Assembly: GCF_964340395.1 (NCBI RefSeq)
Contig: NC_135552.1
Location: 26,756,181-26,820,180 of the forward strand
Source of the DNA: Glandiceps talaboti
Taxonomy: Eukaryota > Hemichordata > Enteropneusta > Spengelidae
Direction of reading: 5' to 3'
DNA length: 64,000 bases
Each line of letters opens with the position of its first letter. Within the stretch, counting starts at the first letter, position 1. The position numbers were made by a program, and so were the translations under genes. Positions 58,691-64,000 of the stretch are shown here, in pieces. The notes under the pieces were generated by a model. That model was not told where the DNA came from, made no database searches, and saw only the letters and a list, made by a program, of their open reading frames with translations.

Positions 58691-59489
58691 ATGATACACT
58701 TTGCCTACAGAACGTGAATATACAGTTCACTACAAATAACCCAGGAAAATACTAAAATGATATCTCTGAACGGGAGCGTTTTTAGTTTACTTCTAGTTAC
58801 AAACTTTATTTTCAATGGTTGTCAATCACAGCTAAAGTTGCTGTATCTGTCAATGGTGGACTATTAATAATAGATGTGTTGGATGAATAATGTTTAATCT
58901 CTCTAGTTCTTTTTTTTTCAGGTAGTGATACAATTTCCTTTTATTGTTAATAAATGACAGAAACCCACGCTTTGAACATCTTATCTCTGTGAATTTCAGG
59001 CATTACAAAGATTGCACTACGTGTGAGGGATAACATTTTGTATTTTTTATCCTTAAGGAAAAGGGGAAGAAAGATAATCCCACGTATTCATTTTTTTATC
59101 AGTTTATGTAACATGGCAGTCATTATCAATTAAAATAGTAATTTATAAATATTTTCTTGATATAGTAATACCTAAAACACAAAAGAGCCGATATCAATAT
59201 TTTCATTTTTGGAAAATGATAATTTTTTATGACTGCAAAGATGATATTAATAATTTACTTAATATAATTTATATGCAACTTCAATGCTTAAGCCTGTATT
59301 TTATTCCTGTTTAAGTTTACTAGTTACATGGACACGTATTGAATGCCTCGCTTCTTTCAGGAAGTGCAGGATGGTGTTGAGTGTAAATGATGTAAAAGAT
59401 ATCAAGTTAATATTTGTATACATGAGCTTGGATTCATAGATTGAATTATAATATACCTAGTGATAATGTTGTGCCATGATTCGCTAGAA

Positions 59490-59640
59490 TCAGTCACGTG
59501 ATAGGAAAATAGAATGACTATTTCCCTAGGGGAATAGTTCCATCAATTATTACATGGTCACGTGACCACCGCGAGTTCACAGCAGGTCAAAATGGCAGCT
59601 TCTGACGATGTCGTCTGCCACCGCGAGTTCACAGCATGAG
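59490..59640. promoter_or_regulatory. Cluster of palindromes with CACGTG E-boxes
   Basis: GTCACGTGAT (59493-59502) and the perfect palindrome GGTCACGTGACC (59556-59567) are E-box motifs of USF/TFE type. Between them lies ACTATTTCCC-TAGGGGAATAGT. A 19-base direct repeat CCACCGCGAGTTCACAGCA occurs at 59566-59584 and 59618-59636. An ATG in strong context at 59592 opens only 15 codons (MAASDDVVCHREFTA). It could be a promoter or first exon, or part of a repeat element. Confidence 0.3.
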
Positions 59641-59656
59641 GTATATTATAAAACAC

Positions 59657-59816
59657 ATATTGCCTGGTCTATATTCGGGCTATAGCACCCGTTCATTACC
59701 CCCTTGTGACTGTGAGTTACCAGAATCACATGCTATTTCCCTCAGCGTGATTCTGGTAACTCACAGTCCCTCGGGTGTAATAAACGGGTGCTATAGCCCT
59801 CATGGCCAGGCAATAT
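59657..59816. repeat. 160-bp palindromic element, arms about 70 bp
   Basis: The left arm 59657-59729 (ATATTGCCTGG...GAGTTACCAGAATCAC) is the near reverse complement of 59747-59816 (GTGATTCTGGTAACTC...CCAGGCAATAT). The loop is 17 bases. Short mismatched islands are scattered along the arms. It is probably a small MITE. Confidence 0.8.
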
Positions 59817-60886
59817 GGGTGTGTAATTTTTCATATTTTCAAGACAATTTAAACTTTATTGTTGTAACGACTAGTCATATAGATTTCCTGTATGTATTTT
59901 TAATGTTCTTGTGTTGAATGGAACAGTATTAAAATTAGAAACAATTGTGACATTTCAATCCAACTACTAGGTCCACTGTGAGTTATAATTTTATGTTATT
60001 GTTAGTATATAGTTTACCATTTCAAACAGTATTTTACTGTCGTATCGATTCTTGGAACAATATACTAGTATTCTCCAGGTGTGTGTAGGTATACAATTAT
60101 GCAGTTTCAGTGATGACTCACAGGGTAACATAAATATTACTATACCCTACCCAAAGTATGTATTGTATATCATCAAACTGTGTAAAATTTACTGTTTCTC
60201 CATTTTTTCAGCGTTAAAACTTCTGTAAAATTACTCAAATATAGTATTTAGAATTTTAAATGTAGTGTCAATCCTATATATACACTATATTTATTTTTTC
60301 ATCAGATGTCTTGCATTCATATTAAATTTCAAAATGTTCACTTTAGATAATTAAATTCAACATTTAGTAGAGTATCTATTTATTTGGATATTACATTTTA
60401 TACCATACAATTTTTATCTTATCCATTAAGTTTGTCATCAAATTATAAAAGCAATATTCTTGATCCTGTTTTTAATCAGATGAAGCTCTACTTGATATCT
60501 GATATACTGCAGTAACATTTCCACCGATAATACTTAATAAAACCTCTATATTAATAAATGATTGTTCAGAATTCCCTCCCGTGCATTTAGTATGCATGAT
60601 ACGGCTGATTAAGCATGAAATGTATGCCCAATCTAATTATTTTTTTATTGTAATTTTCCTAATACCTTTTAAGAAATGAAATTGAAAGTGCACTATATGA
60701 AATGTAGACAGATGACATATATGCAATCAGTTGCAGTCAGCATAATAAAATCTACAATATAATTTACACCTTTGTTACAGTAATAGAAATTCCTCAACAC
60801 AGATGTGTCCAGTTATTTTAAGTGAACATATGTAATCTGTAAAGTGTGCTAGTCATGATCAGGAAAGGCTAGCATTGCCCATGCAC

Positions 60887-60906
60887 AGGTCAAAGGTCAA
60901 AGGTCA
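60887..60906 (+). promoter_or_regulatory. Triple AGGTCA direct repeat (DR1 twice)
   Basis: AGGTCAAAGGTCAAAGGTCA is three perfect nuclear-receptor half-sites, each spaced by one A. DR1 is the preferred site for HNF4, RXR-PPAR and COUP-TF families. It could equally be a tiny 7-bp repeat. Confidence 0.4.
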
Positions 60907-62956
60907 ACAGCTAATACCTGATAGATGTCAAGTACTAAATATTTCACTTTATTACAAAAGCCATATTTTGATATTAATTGCCAATTTTTTGTAAAATACT
61001 TGATATAAATTATTATGACATAACTAACATACACAAAATTAGAGTATAGCTGTTACATTTTTGTGATTAATATTTCTGTTAGTGCATTATGTAGAAATAT
61101 TTTTTTTATGTGCAGATATTCCTTTCCTGTTTCTATATTTTACACAAAATATCCAGACACTTTAGATTTTCATAACTCCTTTCTTTACAGTTTTCATGAA
61201 ATACCTTCCTTACTTATAGGAATGATCACTTTCACTGCATACTAAATAATTGAAAGTGTCATCCACCCTAAAACTTAATGTTCTTCAAATGTTGAGGCCA
61301 CAACAAAATGCAGAAAATATAAAAGATGTAAGTGTGTAAAATTTAATGATACAAATATCAGTTTATACGTCTAGTTGCATAAAATTTGATGAGTCATGTG
61401 AGTCAATGATAGATTGAAGAGATAACCTCTATAAAAAATATAATACAATCTGAAATATTACTGAAAATATCATCTGAAAATATGAAATGGTAGGCTTGTC
61501 AAGAACTACACTGATTAGTATAAAACTTATACAAATAGTATCTGCTGACCCTGACTAGAGTGTGTGCAAGCATTTCATCTAATGTCTATAATAATATGCT
61601 TTATTGCCATTTGCATAAAATGCATCAGAGAATTTGCTTTCCGTGTGCAGAGGTGAATAAATTTGAAAACTAAAACATTGAAAAGAAATAAAAAATTGAA
61701 AAGATAATACAAATGAAATGTAAAAGCAAGATACGTAATGTATAAATAAAGAGAAGATTAAAACACAGTAACACTTAACATGATACTAAAAGAAAGTTGC
61801 CTTTTTAAAAAGTTCACTACTGTAGTGTACAGAGAGTTGGATTTATCAATTAAAATAATAGCAATGATTTTTATGAAATTCAGTTGTCATACACTGAAGG
61901 TCCATCTCTCCAAACACAGCCCAAACAATCCAGGTACATGTAAATGATAGGGAAATGAATTACTCAGAGTGAAATGTTTGGAACAATCCTAACATGTAAA
62001 GCTGAATGAAAAGATTGAAAACATTATTGATGTATATATACTAATCAATGAATTCTCCTTGTTAAGTTAATAAATTTATCATGTCAGCAAGAATAAAGAG
62101 TACAACTAATACAAGTATTGAAAATAATCCTTTACGGATTCATATAAAACGTGATAGGAAAGTAAATCAGTAAAAAAATAATAACTGCCATGTATGCATA
62201 ATATATGATGCCTAAAGGTATATTTTATATGATTCATTTTGATTTCAGTCTTTTCAAATATTACTTTCTAATTTCCATTTCTCTCTTGATAACAGTTCAT
62301 ATGGTTACTCAGAATATAACCTAACAGAGGAACGGAGGTGAAATTTTCATCACATGAAGGTCATTGCAGTCAATCATGCAATAAATATGAAATGTACATC
62401 ATTTAAATACATATCACATGTGTTTGTATTCGTTAACGTATGTGTCAGATTCTGTGATAGAAGTAGTACTGTAATCTACGTAAATTGGACATTGACAGAC
62501 ATATTGTGACCTGGAAGCCATTCAATTCCTTTTTTCACCACATCTTGTATTTGACATGGCTGAACCTATGGTCTTGCTTTCATGAAACTTGAAATGTTTG
62601 GCAAGTTTAATGTAAGTGCAAGCCTTCTGTTAATTTAAACTGAGCGAGATATTAATGGATGAGTGACAGTCGTGTTATTACTACCGGAATTTTAATCTAT
62701 TTTGGTTTCCAAGATTTGACAGTTACTGTAATCAAAATGTGTACAGTCTGATTAAATGCAAATTGGAACCTATATATATGTGTGTGTATGAATATAGCAT
62801 ACAGCAAAATAGACTGTCTGTTAGTTGTAAAGGCGCAGTTGACAATATAGCAGCATATCTCTCTTTATGTATTTGAATGGGGGTCATGTAGTGTTAAATG
62901 GTGTCATTGACAAAATGGGATAACTTGAAAAAAAGTCACATGTTTGGTGATATGTT

Positions 62957-62995
62957 GTCAATGATGGTGATGATGATGATGATGATGGTGGTGGC
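62957..62995. repeat. (GATGGT/GAT)n trinucleotide run
   Basis: GATGATGATGATGATGATGG with GGT variants. Confidence 0.9.
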
Positions 62996-64000
62996 AACAA
63001 TGGTGGTAATAATGATGATTGTGCTTGTGGTATTGGCTTCATCTTGATGCTACATGTAAACCTCACAGTTACATAGCCACAATTTCATCCTGTCCACTAT
63101 ATTTTAAACTATCGTATTAACAACTGAGCTCACAGTCACACTGTCCACTTCATATTAAACTCACAGCCACGTATATTAGCCTCATTTTATTTTTCTCCTG
63201 TCCACCTCATATTAGCTTATCATACTAGCATCTCTATACAGGCAAATAAATCATGTATATAATAATATTTGTCATGTTAACATGCAACATGCTTCAGATT
63301 AATTATGGCCTTAAGTCCTATGAGTCACACCTCTTCTCTCATGTAGATCCTGGGGTGAAATATATAACACAGGTGTACGCGGCACATTTATTGATATACT
63401 TTTAATGCAAATTCCTCTTCATGTGTAGATTGGATCTTTGTATCTCACTGTGCACAGCAGTCTTTGACATTTGTATTGATTAGGACATTATGCCTCTCGG
63501 ACAGCCTCATGCTGTCAGCTACAAATTGGCAAACTGTGAAGGCCCAATGTTACTGCAATATTTCACCATCAAAAATAGGTTTCCCATGATGCTAATTCAT
63601 TACTTTGCTTGTGGGATAGCCAACAACTCAATCAGAAGGAACACAATTCACTTAACGTCCTGTAGTTATAGCGCTGAATAATACGCTGTGCGCTTTCGTT
63701 ACAGGTGTGTAAACATTTCATTAGATAAAGCAGTCAAACAAGAAGGTATTACTGACTATCAGAGACTCCCATTCGGAACAAATGGGCTGCCATAATCAAG
63801 ATATATTGCCATGCTGTAGAGTCAATTGCTTCATGTGTGCAAATTGTCCAAGTTGGATTCTGTCTGACATTTACTTCTCGAGAATGCCAGACGTACTACG
63901 TGATGTCATTTACATACCAGCAAGTCAGTTATGATGGTTGAAGTGTGACAGTGAGGGTTCTTATCTTTCTTCAATCTTGGTACTTGTGATTGCTAATTTA

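Larger units (their letters stand above)
30521..64000 (+). other. Presumed long intron or intergenic DNA
   Basis: No exon with convincing coding character was found here on either strand. Beyond the repeats listed separately, these stretches show nothing recognisable: 30523-31630, 32780-34615, 34770-36390, 36440-37285, 37685-38945, 39265-41040, 41415-43860, 43915-46540, 46930-47845, 48035-49910, 50100-53010, 54110-55035, 55515-58055, 58690-59490 and 59820-64000. All are AT-rich. A diverged two-copy repeat of about 90 bp lies at 52335-52487. Short exons could be missed by eye. Confidence 0.4.

Overview
This window is eukaryotic nuclear DNA, almost certainly from an animal. It has split genes with GT-AG introns, few coding bases, many micro- and minisatellites, tRNA-derived SINEs, fragments of non-LTR retrotransposons and several short inverted-repeat elements. 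Repeat styles such as the GCGCTATATAA retroposon tail followed by ATT repeats, and a short palindrome followed by TCTG repeats, suggest a marine invertebrate (hemichordate, echinoderm, lancelet, mollusc or similar). I cannot fix the species from sequence alone.

Layout: 1-5.4 kb is intergenic DNA made of three abutting tandem arrays, microsatellites and retroposon debris. From 5.5 to 23 kb lie two complete, same-strand, three-exon paralogues of core 1 beta-1,3-galactosyltransferase (C1GALT1 family, GT31). Copy 1 has exons 5495-5726, 7428-8116 and 12361-12507. Copy 2 has exons 18337-18580, 19356-20038 and 22811-22951. Each encodes 355 residues with the same intron positions and phases, so they arose by tandem duplication. 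Both should be type II Golgi enzymes that make the core 1 O-glycan. Copy 2 looks canonical; copy 1 has lost several family-conserved residues. Their introns and the gap between them are full of mobile elements: an element with 147-bp internal repeats, a foldback element split by a truncated LINE with a target-site duplication, a 2.06-kb element with 41-bp terminal repeats and TTA duplications, a 200-bp MITE just upstream of copy 2, and a SINE with two tRNA-like heads.

From 23 to 30 kb is intergenic, with a 33-bp minisatellite of about 41 copies and long tetranucleotide and dinucleotide repeats. At about 30.2 kb a GA-rich stretch and a TCTCGCGAGA promoter element precede the first coding exon (30362-30520) of an unrecognised small membrane-anchored protein. 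Its donor site opens what seems to be a very long intron, because I find no convincing exon from 30.5 kb to the end. That last half holds a 26-bp and a 50-bp minisatellite, the latter with an inverted copy of its own flank, several near-perfect inverted repeats, MITEs, and possible nuclear-receptor-type DR1 motifs.

No CRISPR array, prokaryotic operon, rRNA gene or functional tRNA gene was seen. The best candidates for something undescribed are the diverging C1GALT1 pair and the nested inverted-repeat elements.
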